Assembly (NCBI RefSeq): GCF_045679555.1
Contig: NC_092094.1
Coordinates: 10,038,319 to 10,102,318 of the forward strand
DNA from: Salvelinus alpinus
Lineage: Eukaryota > Chordata > Actinopteri > Salmoniformes > Salmonidae
Direction of reading: 5' to 3'
DNA length: 64,000 nt
A program made the position numbers and the translations under genes. Positions within the stretch are counted from its first letter, which is position 1. Each line of letters opens with the position of its first letter. The notes under the pieces were generated by a model. The model searched no databases. It was not told the DNA's origin and saw only the letters and a list, made by a program, of their open reading frames with translations. Below are positions 1 to 13,686 of this stretch, piece by piece.

Positions 1-47
<47 letters not shown>
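1..47. repeat. (GT)n microsatellite
   Basis: Uninterrupted GT dinucleotide running off the left edge. Confidence 0.98.
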
Positions 48-246
48 GCCTCTGTGAGCTATACCTGCAGGATAAGTAAATGTACGTTAGCTTCTAAAGC
101 TATAATGCCTTTAGCTGAGTGGCCTAACCCTGTCTTATGCCACATTAGAGATCTGGTTTCCAACCCCAATTGGACACACCTGCATCGCTGTGTATGACTT
201 CCTGTACACAGCATCTGGAGACCAGGGTAAGATGCTAGCTAAGCGA

Positions 247-495
247 CTTCTTCTGATGATCTATCCCGATGACTAGTCACTTTACCACTGCCTACATGTA
301 CATATCTACCTCAACTACCTTGTACCCTTTGCACATTGATATGGAGTTCGTACTCCTTGTATATAGCTTCATTGTTGTGTGTTTCTATGTTCTTATTTAA
401 CTGCATTGTGGGGAAAGACCATGTAAGTTAGCATCTCACTGTAAGGCCTGTGGTATCCGGCGCATGTGACAAATAAAATGTGATTTAACTTGAAG
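247..495 (+). mobile_element. 5'-truncated LINE 3' end (salmonid type)
   Basis: The text ending ggcgcatgtgacaaataaaatgtgattt, preceded by a 'ttgtacccttt...tgtatatagc' block, matches the 3' UTR style of salmonid LINEs. Other copies here end in the same 'tgtgaccaataaaatttgattt' form. Non-coding remnant. Confidence 0.6.
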
Positions 496-591
496 CTGAC
501 TGGTGGGTATTCAACCTCTTTAAAAAAACCTTGAAGGGCTGCTGAGGAGGGACACTATGCAATAAGCCTGTAACAAGACACGTAACTCATC

Positions 592-766
592 CAAAGATTC
601 TTTAACTTAGATTCTTTAACTAAGATTCTTTAACTTAGATTCTTTAACTTAGATTCTTTAACTTAGATTCTTTAACAAAGATTCTTTAACTAAGATTCTT
701 TAACTAAGATTCTTTAACTAAGATTCTTTAACCAAGATTCTTTAACTAAGATTCTTTAACTGAAGT
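592..766. repeat. 14-bp tandem repeat
   Basis: About 12 copies of gattctttaactaa/ttag, with a few substitutions. Confidence 0.95.
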
Positions 767-1121
767 GCCCTTAGGAAATGTTCAAACGTACGATACTGAC
801 AGGTGCAGTGTGCTGGTTTTTCTTCTCTCTAAAAATGGCACTAGCATAACAACTGTTGGCAATTATGCAAATATATGTAAATGTAAAAGTCTGAAGTGGT
901 TTTGGGGGCTGTTTTTTCACGGGGGCTGAGGTAGGCTAGAGTTGGTGTGTGTGTACGGGCTTGTGTGTGTGTGTGTGTGAGTTTGTGTGTGTGAGTGCTT
1001 CAGTCAGGGCCTGTGCTGCTATAGCTGCTGAGTCAGAGTAATCACAGAGAATCATCTTGTGTAAGATGCTTTAGTGGTCCGCTTATATAATCTATTGGAT
1101 GGAAAGTCACTGCTAGCTGGA

Positions 1122-3571
1122 CAATCCAGGTGGAGTGGAGCATGGTCTAATGGAATCCAGGTGGAGTGGAGCATGGTCTAATGGAATCCAGGTGGAGTGG
1201 AGCATGGTCTAATGGAATCCAGGTGGAGTGGAGCATGGTCTAATGGAATCCAGGTGGAGTGGAGCATGGTCTAATGGAATCCAGGTGGAGTGGAGCATGG
1301 TCTAATGGATTCCAGGTGGAGTGGAGCATGGTCTAATGGAATCCAGGTGGAGTGGAGCATGGTCTAATGGATTCCAGGTGGAGTGGAGCATGGTCTAATG
1401 GAATCCAGGTGGAGTGGAGCATGGTCTAATGGATTCCAGGTGGAGTGGAGCATGGTCTAATGGAATCCAGTTGGAGTGGAGCATGGTCTAATGGATTCCA
1501 GGTGGAGTGGAGCATGGTCTAATGGATTCCAGGTGGAGTGGAGCATGGTCTAATGGATTCCAGGTGGAGTGGAGCATGGTCTAATGGATTCCAGGTGGAG
1601 TGGAGCATGGTCTAATGGATTCCAGGTGGAGTGGAGCATGGTCTAATGGAATCCAGGTGGAGTGGAGCATGGTCTAATGGATTCCAGGTGGAGTGGAGCA
1701 TGGTCTAATGGAATCCAGGTGGAGTGGAGCATGGTCTAATGGAATCCAGGTGGAGTGGAGCATGGTCTAATGGAATCCAGTTGGAGTGGAGCATGGTCTA
1801 ATGGATTCCAGGTGGAGTGGAGCATGGTCTAATGGAATCCAGGTGGAGTGGAGCATGGTCTAATGGAATCCAGGTGGAGTGGAGCATGGTCTAATGGAAT
1901 CCAGGTGGAGTGGAGCATGGTCTAATGGAATCCAGGTGGAGTGGAGCATGGTCTAATGGAATCCAGGTGGAGTGGAGCATGGTCTAATGGAATCCAGGTG
2001 GAGTGGAGCATGGTCTAATGGATTCCAGGTGGAGTGGAGCATGGTCTAATGGAATCCAGGTGGAGTGGAGCATGGTCTAATGGATTCCAGGTGGAGTGGA
2101 GCATGGTCTAATGGAATCCAGGTGGAGTGGAGCATGGTCTAATGGATTCCAGGTGGAGTGGAGCATGGTCTAATGGAATCCAGTTGGAGTGGAGCATGGT
2201 CTAATGGATTCCAGGTGGAGTGGAGCATGGTCTAATGGATTCCAGGTGGAGTGGAGCATGGTCTAATGGATTCCAGGTGGAGTGGAGCATGGTCTAATGG
2301 ATTCCAGGTGGAGTGGAGCATGGTCTAATGGATTCCAGGTGGAGTGGAGCATGGTCTAATGGAATCCAGGTGGAGTGGAGCATGGTCTAATGGATTCCAG
2401 GTGGAGTGGAGCATGGTCTAATGGAATCCAGGTGGAGTGGAGCATGGTCTAATGGAATCCAGGTGGAGTGGAGCATGGTCTAATGGAATCCAGGTGGAGT
2501 GGAGCATGGTCTAATGGATTCCAGGTGGAGTGGAGCATGGTCTAATGGAATCCAGGTGGAGTGGAGCATGGTCTAATGGAATCCAGGTGGAGTGGAGCAT
2601 GGTCTAATGGAATCCAGGTGGAGTGGAGCATGGTCTAATGGATTCCAGGTGGAGTGGAGCATGGTCTAATGGAATCCACGTGGAGTGGAGCATGGTCTAA
2701 TGGAATCCAGGTGGAGTGGAGCATGGTCTAATGGAATCCAGGTGGAGTGGAGCATGGTCTCATGGAATCCAGGTGGAGTGGAGCATGGTCTCATGGAATC
2801 CAGGTGGAGTGGAGCATGGTCTAATGGATTCCAGGTGGAGTGGAGCGTGGTCTAATGGAATCCAGGTGGAGTGGAGCATGGTCTAATGGAATCCAGGTGG
2901 AGTGGAGCATGGTCTAATGGAATCCAGGTGGAGTGGAGCATGGTCTAATGGAATCCAGGTGGAGTGGAGCATGGTCTAATGGAATCCAGGTGGAGTGGAG
3001 CATGGTCTAATGGATTCCAGGTGGAGTGGAGCGTGGTCTAATGGAATCCAGGTGGAGTGGAGCATGGTCTAATGGAATCCAGGTGGAGTGGAGCATGGTC
3101 TAATGGAATCCAGGTGGAGTGGAGCATGGTCTAATGGAATCCAGGTGGAGTGGAGCATGGTCTAATGGAATCCAGGTGGAGTGGAGCATGGTCTAATGGA
3201 ATCCAGGTGGAGTGGAGCATGGTCTAATGGAATCCAGGTGGAGTGGAGCATGGTCTAATGGAATCCAGGTGGAGTGGAGCATGGTCTAATGGAATCCAGG
3301 TGGAGTGGAGCATGGTCTAATGGAATCCAGGTGGAGTGGAGCGTGGTCTAATGGAATCCAGGTGGAGTGGAGCGTGGTCTAATGGAATCCAGGTGGAGTG
3401 GAGCGTGGTCTAATGGAATCCAGGTGGAGTGGAGCATGGTCTAATGGAATCCAGGTGGAGTGGAGCATGGTCTAATGGAATCCAGGTGGAGTGGAGCATG
3501 GTCTAATGGAATCCAGGTGGAGTGGAGCATGGTCTAATGGAATCCGGGTGGAGTGGAGCATGGTCTAATGG
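1122..3571. repeat. 31-bp minisatellite, about 79 copies
   Basis: The unit runs from AATCCAGGTGGAGTGGAGCA to TGGTCTAATGG, 31 bp, nearly perfect. An A/T variant at unit position 2 and rarer AGTT, CGTGG and TCATGG variants mark sub-blocks. A run of about 16 units is duplicated at an offset of 713 bp (23 units). Confidence 0.98.
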
Positions 3572-3644
3572 AACTACAACTCACTTTAGGACTCATGGTC
3601 AGCGTTTGGCTGAAGAACAGTCGGACAGAACACAACCTTCCTCG

Positions 3645-3699
3645 AGTACGGTCACTAGTACGGTCACTAGTACAGTCACTAGTACAGTCACTAGTACGG
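3645..3699. repeat. 12-bp tandem repeat
   Basis: Four and a half copies of agtacggtcact. Confidence 0.9.
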
Positions 3700-3939
3700 T
3701 TTGCAAATTGATGTAGTTCAAGACATTTGTCTTTGTCAGAACTATTCAGTTAATACTACATTGTTTTATGCCAACATTTACCAAAACAAGCCATGTCTGA
3801 GGCGTATAATATGTTAATATGTTATGTCTGTATGTAGAAATGGCTGTAATTTAGTCAGGGTCACAATGGAGGTTATATAAGAGGTTAAGAGGTTCAGACA
3901 TTCTAATGACAGATCTTAGAATGCATTACAACTGAATTA

Positions 3940-4200
3940 GACACCGGGTATTTTGGTCCTGGATGCTGATTAGCTGAAACAATATTTCAGCTGTGTGTAT
4001 ATCAGACAATATACTACAGGTATTACCCAAAAACACTTGTTTACTGTTCCAATTATGTTGGTAACCAGTAGCCGTGGTATGTCGGCCAATATACCACACC
4101 CCTTCTGGCCTTAGATGGGTTGGTTGTTTAGCAACTATGGGGCAAAACAGACGGGGTTGGCTTAGACTGTTGACAAAATGCAAACTATAATTTGTCTCCA
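3940..4200. mobile_element. Possible salmonid MITE-like repeat
   Basis: It contains the near-palindrome gtggtatgtcggccaatataccac, which I associate with a common salmonid interspersed repeat. The ends were not resolved. Confidence 0.3.
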
Positions 4201-4710
4201 ATGTTTATTGAATGGATAAATAAACTTGCACTATGAGCACTTGTTGTCTCTCAAATACATCGTTAAAGTTGTTGGTTAGCTAGCATGCGAATTTTATCCA
4301 TATTAGCATAGCCATGATATCAGTCAAAACACCTCAAAACAAGACATGGTATCAAGAACAAGATGAAAATAACTGAAACGGGCCACTTACGATTCACCAC
4401 ATGGCAGTTTATTGTCATTGTTGCTAGCTATCTGGCCATCCAGAATCACAACACAGGGACTTCTGCCCCATTGAATCGTACGCATTGTTTTTCGTGACAT
4501 TCTCAGCTAACCCGTCTGTTGTTTAATTATAATTCCTGCAGCAGGCTAAAGTCTTGCCAAAATTCCCTCAAAGTGATGATTACTGCCCTGCTGTTGAGCA
4601 ACTAAATCAGCACCCGGTTGATGATAAGGCCTACATGGTGTTATGCGCTCTCAATTTAGGAAGAGTTCAAATGGAACAGACCCCATTCCTGTAGGCTACA
4701 CTACAGTGGT

Positions 4711-5143
4711 ATTTTTTTATTTATTTTTTATTTATTTCACCTTTATTTAACCAGGTAGGCTAGTTGAGAACAAGTTCTCATTTGCAACTGCGACCTGGCC
4801 AAGATAAAGCATAGCAGTGTGAACAGACAACACAGAGTTACACATGGAGTAAACAATAAACAAGTCAATAAAATGGTAGAAAAGAAAAAAAAAAAGAGAA
4901 TCTATATACAATGTGTGCAAAAGGCATGAGGTAGGCAATAAATCAAATAATTACAATTTAGCAGATTAACACTGGAGTGATAAATCATCAGATGATCATG
5001 TGCAAGAAGAGATACTGGTGTGCAAAAGAGCAGAAAAGTAAATAAATAAAAGCAGTATGGGGGGTGAGGTAGGTAAATTGGGTGGGTAGTTTACAGATGG
5101 ACTATGTACAGCTGCAGCGATCGGTTAGCTGCTCGGATAGCAT
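4711..5143 (-). mobile_element. LINE 3'-end fragment inserted in a 73-bp tandem repeat
   Basis: AT-rich start (tttttttatttattttt) followed by 'cctttatttaaccaggtaggc' and 'cagatggactatgtacagctgc', a non-coding LINE tail seen often in salmonids. It separates one diverged copy of the 73-bp repeat (4647-4710) from three others. Confidence 0.55.
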
Positions 5144-5145
5144 AT

Positions 5146-5362
5146 GAGCTTTCCATTTAGGAAGGACTGAATTGAAATGGAACAGACCCCAATCCTGTAG
5201 GCTACACTACAGTGGTATGAGCTTTCCATTTAGGAAGGACTGAATTGAAATGGAACAGACCCCAATCCTGTAGGCTACACTACAGTGGTATGAACTTTCC
5301 ATTTAGGAAGGACTGAATTGAAATGGAACAGACCCCAATCCTGTAGGCTACACTACAGTGTT
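5146..5362. repeat. 73-bp tandem repeat, 3 copies
   Basis: The unit begins atgagctttccatttaggaa and ends cactacagtggt. A partial, more diverged copy lies at 4647-4710 on the other side of the LINE fragment. Confidence 0.9.
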
Positions 5363-5459
5363 ATGCCAACATTCACCAAGACAAGTAACAGGCATCATCA
5401 TAAGAGGGTTGATTGATTCTGTATTTACAGAAAACAGAGAGTACTTGAGACTGGCAATG

Positions 5460-5540
5460 TGGTATAGGTTGTCATAGGCGTGTCATAGGCGTGTCATAGG
5501 TTGTCATAGGCGTGTCATAGGTTGTCAAAGGTGTGTCATA
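5460..5540. repeat. Short tandem repeat (gtcataggcgt / gtcataggtt)
   Basis: Six or so alternating 10-11 bp units. Confidence 0.85.
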
Positions 5541-5799
5541 GCACAACGTAAATCAGTTAATGATAACTTCATACAGGCATTATACCTGCTGTACAGCAAA
5601 TTATGATTTGCAAAATCTATTAGTCCTGAGATGAATAAAACATCCCCTCATACTTATTATTACTAACCAATGATTTATATATACATTAGATGACTATTTT
5701 GGAAGCTATAGAAATGCCTTTATTAATGTCTACATTTATTTTTGCCACATATATTCTATTACATACACCTTATTGGATACTTTTAAATGACATTATGTG

Positions 5800-5900
5800 A
5801 GAGGGGCACCGAATGGTGCAGCGGTGCATTGCATCACAGTGCTGAGGCGCCACTACAGCCTGGGGTTTGATCCCAGGAGTGCCAATATGGTCGACCGATG
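5800..5900 (+). mobile_element. tRNA-derived SINE fragment
   Basis: ggtgcagcggtgcattgcat...cactacagcctggggtttgatccc carries a degraded Pol III B box (GGTTTGATCCC) in the same context as the fuller SINE at 23676-23912. Confidence 0.65.
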
Positions 5901-6431
5901 GCTTCAAAGCCTCTCATTGGCAATTACATAGCATCAGCAATCTAGAGTTTATATACATCATTGTTACTAACACACCACTGCTATGCTGTCCAGTATCTGC
6001 TACTGCATCAACACTAGTGGCATGTTAGGCCTATATGTTGTTGCTATGATCTCTGGCCCTGGCCTGCGGTTGCTTTCCCGGAATGTTTGCTCTGGGCTCG
6101 ACTAGTCAGACTCTTGATTAAATGGGGGAAATAATCCTTCTAATCTTTCTTATTGGAGATTAGTTTGGCTGAGACTGGCCCGAGAACGATAAGAGCTGGC
6201 TAGTATAGTCACTCCTTACCAAATGTAAAAAATACAAAAGTGAGGGTAGAGAGAGAGAAAGAACTGCCAGAGAGGCTTCAACTAAATCTGTTCTAAAGAT
6301 CGCGGCTAAGCCAGAAATCTCTTGGGAGCACCCGACTGTTACTGTTTTGATACGGGCGATTACTGCCCAATCTCCTCTCTCTCCAGATAGCTATCCCTCT
6401 GCTCTGTCTGGCACACTCCAAACCCCTGCAG

Positions 6432-7131
6432 GCAGCTGTACTGGGGCTCAGAGGGCCTTACTGGCAGCTGTACTGGGGCTCAGAGGGCCCTGTGTGCAGC
6501 TGTACTGGGGCTCAGAGGGCCCTGTTGGCAGCTGTACTGGGGCTCAGAGGGCCCTGTGTGCAGCTGTACTGGGGCTCAGAGGGCCTTGCTGGCAGCTGTA
6601 CTGGGGCTCAGAGGGCCCTGCTGGCAGCTGTACTGGGGCTCAGAGGGCCTTGCTTACAGCTGTACTGGGGCTCAGAGGGCCCTGTGTGCAGCTGTACTGG
6701 GGCTCAGAGGGCCCTGCTGGCAGCTGTACTGGGGCTCAGAGGGCCCTGCTGGCAGCTGTACTGGGGCTCAGAGGGCCCTGCTGGCAGCTGTACTGGGGCT
6801 CAGAGGGCCTTGTTGGCAGCTGTACTGGGGCTCAGAGGGCCTTGCTGGCTGCTGTACTGGGGCTCAGAGGGCCTTGCTGACAGCTGTACTGGGGCTCAGA
6901 GGGCCTTGTTGGCAGCTGTACTGGGGCTCAGAGGGCCTTGCTGGCTGCTGTACTGGGGCTCAGAGGGCCTTGCTGGCAGCTGTACTGGGGCTCAGAGGGC
7001 CCTGTGGGCAGCTGTACTGGGGCTCAGAGGGCCTTGCTGGCAGCTGTACTGGGCTCAGAGGGCCTTGCTTACAGCTGTACTGGGGCTCAGAGGGCGCTGT
7101 GTGCAGCTGTACTGGGGCTCAGAGGGCCTTG
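6432..7131. repeat. 32-bp minisatellite, about 22 copies
   Basis: The unit starts cagctgtactggggctcaga and ends ggg(c/c)c(t/c)tgctgg. Its lack of stops on the plus strand produces spurious open frames of 114-233 codons; I do not call these genes. Confidence 0.97.
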
Positions 7132-7309
7132 CATTCGGTCTTCAACGAGGTCCGGAGGTTATATTTCCTCCTTGTCAAATTTGCAAAACATAGTCCTTTA
7201 TCCATCGTTTTGGCAATTTTCACTGCTCCCTGACTGTCTAGCTTTCATTTCTGTGATTGGACACAGTCAAGATACAGTATGAATGTAGGTCCTTTATCAT
7301 TTATACACA

Positions 7310-7346
7310 GTTTAGATCAAAATTGCCGTGTTTGACACCCCTGCTT
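7310..7346. mobile_element. hAT terminal-inverted-repeat remnant
   Basis: tgtttgacacccctgcttta matches the right terminal inverted repeat of the hAT element at 47196-48597 (gtttgacacccatg). No second end was found. Confidence 0.35.
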
Positions 7347-7764
7347 TAAACTGATATGTGTACTATAGTGCTCTCCACTGATAGTGAATGTGGTTACAGT
7401 GGTCACCTGTTTCATAGTGATCTAATTGTCCTGCACAGATGGGATCAGTTTAAGAGGGAACTGTATGAGTATGTATTAGTTCATAATTCTAAATGTTTCT
7501 CTGACCAGTGCATCATCATCATCATTAGTTGGTCTGTTTCTGCTCTCTTACCAACTCCTTATGGAATTGCAGTTCCAAGCATGTTTCTCTTGACAACAAC
7601 AGCAGCAAGGGAGAACGCAAGAGCAGGCACCGATCTGCGACCGGGCTGCATCGTCAGTTAACCATTTAGGTCAGCTCACATGGTATCTGGAGCAGGGCTC
7701 ACTGCTGAGGACACTTATTCACTACCTGAAAATACCAACAGCTTAAAGCACTGGAATTAGACCT

Positions 7765-8298
<534 letters not shown>

Positions 8299-8670
8299 TG
8301 TGACGGTGATAGACCTGATGGCTTTAGTGACACAGCAGATCTCATTAGATAACGACTGACTAGCAGCATGAGAACAGATGAAAACATACCGTAACACCAT
8401 TACAGGGCTATCTCTATGGTCTGCATCTCAAATGGCACCCTATTCCCTACATCATGCACTACTTCTGACCAAGGCCCTCTATAGGGATTAAGGTGCCATT
8501 CGGGATGCACACACAGACACAGCTGCTGTGCTGCGGAGGGTGTTCACAAACATAATCCCATTCTGCTATTGATCCACGGACCCTGACATCTACTTTATAA
8601 TATTGTTCCTCTCCTACAGATCAGTGGAATGGCCGGCTGACAGGTGCAATCCATTCTGTTTCTCAACACA

Positions 8671-9420
8671 AACAGGGCAGGATAGAACAGGACGGAATAG
8701 GACAGAATAGGACAGAATAGGAGAGGACAGAACAGAATAGGACAGAATAGAACAGAATAGGGGAGGACAGAACAGGATAGGACAGAACAGGATAGGACAG
8801 AATAGGACAGAATAGGATAGGACAGAACAGGATAGGACAGAATAGGACAGAATAGGACAAAATAGGGGAGGACAGAACAGGAAAGGACAGAACAGGATAG
8901 GACAGAATAGGACAGAATAGGGTAGGACAGAACAGGATAGGACAGAATAGGACAGAATAGGAGAGGACAGAACAGGAAAGGACAGAATAGGACAGGACAG
9001 AACAGAATAGGACAGAATAGGCCAGAATAGGACAGAATAGGGGAGGACAGAACAGGATAGGACAGAATAGGACAGGACAGAACAGAATAGGACAGAATAG
9101 GACAGAATAGGGGAGGACAGAACAGGATAGGACAGAATAGGACAGAATAGGGGAGGACAGAACAGGATAGGACAGAATAGGACAGGACAGAACAGAATAG
9201 GACAGAATAGGACAGAATAGGGGAGGACAGAACAGGAGAGGACAGAACAGGTCAGGACAGAACAGGACAGGATAGGATAGAATAGGAGAGGACAGAACAG
9301 GTCAGGACAGAATAGGTTGGACAGACAGGACAGGATATGACATAATAAGCCAGAATAGGAGAGGATAGGACAGGACAGAATAGGACAGAACAGGGTAGGA
9401 CAGGACAGAATGTAATAGAA
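8671..9420. repeat. 10-bp family tandem repeat (ggacagaata)
   Basis: A long array of aggacagaat, aggacagaac and aggggaggac decamers, with a block period of roughly 60-65 bp in places. Confidence 0.95.
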
Positions 9421-9679
9421 CAGAATATAATATTATTTTTGTTTAAACAAACGTCTGATGTGTGATGTTTGTGTCAGGGTGGTATGATGAAGCTGTGAAA
9501 GTCAACACTGATGTCACAACAGTGACAATTCAACCTGTCTTTTTCCATGCTAAGATGTTGCTCCTCATCTCATATCTGTGCACTGTTGAATGGTAACATT
9601 GTGGAGATTATGAGCCTGTCCAGAAACAACCCGATTACCCCGAAACACTTTGCACTTCATCCCTCCCCCTATAGACCAG

Positions 9680-10848
9680 ATCCTACCCTAACCCCTACAC
9701 ACTAGCTCCTACCCTAACCCCTACACACTAGCTCCTACCCTAACCCCTACACACTAGCTCCTACCCTAACCCCTACACACTATCTCCTACCCTAACCCCT
9801 ACACACTAGCTCCTACCCTAACCTCTACACACTAGCTCCTACCCTAACCCCTACACACTAGCTCCTACCCTAACCCCTACACACTAGCTCCTACCCTAAC
9901 CCCTACACACTATCTCCTACCCAACCACTACACACTAGCTCCTACCCTAACCCCTACACACTAGCTTGTACCCTAACCCCTACACACTAGCTCCTACCCT
10001 AACCCCTACACACTAGCTCCTACCCTAACCCCTACACACTAGCTCCTACCCTAACCACTACACACTAGCTCCTACCCTAACCCCTACACACTAGCTTGTA
10101 CCCTAACCCCTACACACTAGCTCCTACCCTAACCCCTACACACTAGCTCCTACCCTAACCCCTACACACTAGCTCCTACCCTAACCCCTACACACTAGCT
10201 CCAACCCTAACAGTACACACTATCTCCTACCCTAACTCTACACACTAGCTCCTATCCAAACCCCTATGCAGTAGCTCCTAGTCCTACCTTAACCCCTACA
10301 CACTAGCTCATACCCTAACCCCTACACACTAGCTCCTACCCTAACCCCTACACACTAGTTCCTACCCTAACCCTACACTCTATCTCCTACCCTAACCCCT
10401 ACCCACTAGCCCCTAGTCCTTCCCTAACCCCTACAAACTAGCTCCTACCTTAACCCCTATCTCCTATCTCCTACCCTAACCTCTACCCACTAGCTCCTAG
10501 CTCCTAGTCCTTCCCTAACCCCTACCCACTAGCTTCTACCCTAACACCTACACACCAACCCCTACCCTAACCCATACACACTAGCTCCTAACTCCTACCC
10601 TAACCCCTACCCACCAGCTCCTAGCTCCTACCCTAACCCCTACACACTAGCTCCTACCCTAACCCCTACCCACCAGCTCCTAGCTCCTACCTTAACCTAT
10701 ACACACTAGCTCCTACCCTAACCCCTACACACTAGCTCCTACCCTAACCCCTACACACTAGCTCCTACCCTAAATCCTACCCTCTATCTCCTACCCTAAC
10801 CCCTACACACTAGCTCCTACCCTAACCCCTACACACTAGCTCCTAGAT
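9680..10848. repeat. 26-bp minisatellite, about 45 copies
   Basis: Unit ACACACTAGCTCCTACCCTA then ACCCCT; the right half is more diverged, with indels. Confidence 0.97.
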
Positions 10849-11205
10849 CTTAAAGGATTGAATAGGTATGAGTAGTATGATGGTAGTTTAACATTTCCAT
10901 GTAATAAACTACTCTGAAGGTTTTACCATATGGCTCATAGGTCTACCTAATAAACTATCCAACCTTTCTGGTCTAAAAGTGTCTAGGGCCTAGAAAGGGT
11001 AGATGCTAGGGGTTTGAGGTGGTTCAGTCAGGGACAAGTGAGAACAGATGATCCCTATTGGACACTGATGGGGAAGCCTGAAGTGGAGGAGGAGGGGAAG
11101 GAGATAATCTGAGTCTCTTCCTGTCTCTGTGCCTCACTCCTCCTTCCTAGATCAGTCTATTCTTAATCCCCAAGTAGTCAAAGCCTCTTGGCTGAACGAG
11201 GAATC

Positions 11206-11240
11206 GGGAGGAGGAGGAGGAGGAGGAGGAGGAGGAGGAG
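11206..11240. repeat. (GGA)n trinucleotide repeat
   Basis: About 11 GGA triplets, with no coding context. Confidence 0.95.
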
Positions 11241-11887
11241 ACAGTGCTATGTGCATATATGTAATAGCTGCCAGGGCTGTCTCAACCTGGAAGCTAACTC
11301 ACTGCATACACTACACACACACAACACACACTACCTACTGGGTCTGCTTATACACAACACAGCAGGAGCTACCGGGAGCAGGAATGGCCGACCTGGGCCT
11401 CTGTGGTGTTGACATGGGACTTGAGGTGTGGGTGTGTGGGTGTGTGGGTGTGTGTTTGTAAAAAAGTATGTAGAGATGACTGGTGTTTAACCTATCCACT
11501 GTTGAGACAGCAACTCATGATGATGATTCACAGGTGTTTAGACGAGGCCATTCACATCCACAGCTAAGAATAAAAACAGATGGGGGCATCGCAACTTCCT
11601 GCCATTATGATCGCCCACTCCCTGAATACACTGCGCCTATATGATTATGCAACACATGTTATTCTTAACTGTGTACTTCATTAAATATGTTTACATGCAC
11701 AGTAATAATTCAATATTAAAACAGATTATGGCATTAGGCAGATTATGCAATAGTCACGTAAACACCTTACTCTGCTTATCCTAATCGGCGTAAGGTCAAA
11801 ATCGAAGTAAGCACACGCCGATTAAAACACCTAGTTTTCTGAACAATCTTTCAAATGATTAGGACATGTAACCACCTTAATGGGCGT

Positions 11888-12012
11888 TCCAGCGGTGTTT
11901 TTGATCTGTGTATGTGCCAGCTACCAGCCCAGCGGTGTATTTGATCTGTGTATGTGCCAGCTACCAGCCCAGCGGTGTATTTGATCTGTGTATGTGCCAG
12001 CTACCAGCCCAG
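11888..12012. repeat. 40-bp tandem repeat, 3 copies
   Basis: The unit starts agcggtgtatttgatctgtg and ends gccagctaccagccc. Confidence 0.93.
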
Positions 12013-12316
12013 TGAGTTTCCTTATTAGTGTGACTGAAGTGAGTTCGGGAACGTATGTGTCTTAGAAGTGGTTTTCAAATACAAACTTGTAACCATCCTC
12101 AATGGTCTTATGTACTCCTGGATGAATATCCCTGCAAGGACAACATAGTTGAATGGAATGGAGTGGAATAGAGTGGAATTGAGTGGGAAAGAATAGAGTG
12201 GAGTGGATTTGTGTTAGGGCATCGTGTGACCCAAGCCAGGGGTCACAGTCGTGTGTTCAAGTCAAGATGCTGATGGGAACAAGTTGCTCCTCCCCGATGA
12301 TGATGAGAGTTACAAG

Positions 12317-12408
12317 CTGTACCTCAGGTGAAGGACAGGCTGTACCTCAGGAGAAGGACAGACTGTACCTCAGGAGAAGGACAGGCTGTACATCAGGAGA
12401 AGGACAGG
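12317..12408. repeat. 23-bp tandem repeat, 4 copies
   Basis: The unit begins tgtacctcaggagaaggaca. Confidence 0.92.
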
Positions 12409-13217
12409 GTGGAACACAGATCCATATGAGGTTGAGGGAGGAGGGAAAATTAGGGAAAATTAAGGGCTTTCAAACCGCATGTTCTTTCTTAGCCCTGGGC
12501 TAAGCCAAAAAGTGTGCAATCTGAATGCGACTTAGCCTAAGAGATGTAGCATATTGAGAATTATCTCGGATTCTGAACAACAAACAGGCTAAGCCACGAT
12601 GAAGGGATATCTCCATAGCTGTTTATGGTTTAGCTCTAGTCAAGGCAAATAGCCATCGCCATCAGGGTTGGGTCCATTTACATTTCAATGCAGTCAATTC
12701 AGGAAGCAACCTGACATTCCAATTCAATTTCAGTTTACACTTCCTGACTGAATTGAAATCGACCCCTGAATCCTGATCCCCATGTTGACCCTGGTGAATG
12801 GAGACCAGCAGGGTCAGTTTATTGAAGTTAAGAGTGGCATACTTGTCCTGCTTGATACCAATTTCCCAGGGCTGATCAAAACAATATGTCAACACCCCGG
12901 CCCTTGATGAAAATCTTGAAAAATCGTTTAGAGGCAGAGAGAGTTTTTGGAAGGCTCGTCTTCCAGTCTACCATTTGGGGAATTTGCCCTTCAAAGTGAG
13001 TACTTACATGCTCCCTGTCTGCATCATAACTCACCCACAGCAAAACTGCCATAAGTCAAGCAGCACTAACTGGAAGACCAAAATAAACTCTGGAGGAATT
13101 TGTCTGCTCTGAAGTAGTACAGTAGTGGAAGCACAAGAGAATAACAAGAATGAAGAACTAACGGCTGATGAAAGCCATGCACAAACATCACCAGCTTCAT
13201 ACCGACTTGTTGCAAGG

Positions 13218-13317
<100 letters not shown>

Positions 13318-13470
13318 TGTATATATTTGTAAGTTAGTCTCTGATGATAATGAAAATGTTCCATACTCCCAGAGGGATCTGTAAAATTGCCAGGCAACAT
13401 GTCAGAGTAAAGATGATGTTACAGCAGACTGCTGATAAAGAAGACAGCATTACATGCAGGGATTGACCCT

Positions 13471-13686
13471 ACACTCTTAGGGGGAAAAAGAATTCCAAAA
13501 GGGTTTTTCAGCTGTCCCCATATGAGAACCCTTCTAGGTTCCATGTAGAACCGTTGAACCCACTGTGGAAAAGGTTCTACATGGAACCCAAAAGGGTTCT
13601 ACCTGGAACTAAAAAGAGTTCTCCTATGGGGACATCCGAAAAACCCTTTTAGGTTCTAGATAGCACCTTTTCCCCCCCTAAGAGTC
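13471..13686. mobile_element. Fold-back MITE, copy 1
   Basis: Terminal inverted repeats acactcttaggggg and ccccctaagagtct enclose palindromic 'aaaagggttctacctggaac' motifs. A second copy lies at 53521-53737. Non-coding. Confidence 0.8.

Noticed and set aside
1122..3571. CRISPR-like array
   Set aside because: Units are contiguous without variable spacers and the sequence is vertebrate; it is a minisatellite.
6432..7282. Overlapping open frames of 114-233 codons (GSEGP... repeats)
   Set aside because: They exist in all three plus frames over a 32-bp minisatellite; no splice sites, domain or independent coding signal.
9680..10848. CCCTAA motifs suggesting an interstitial telomere
   Set aside because: Only one CCCTAA occurs per 26-bp unit, separated by unrelated sequence; not a telomeric array.
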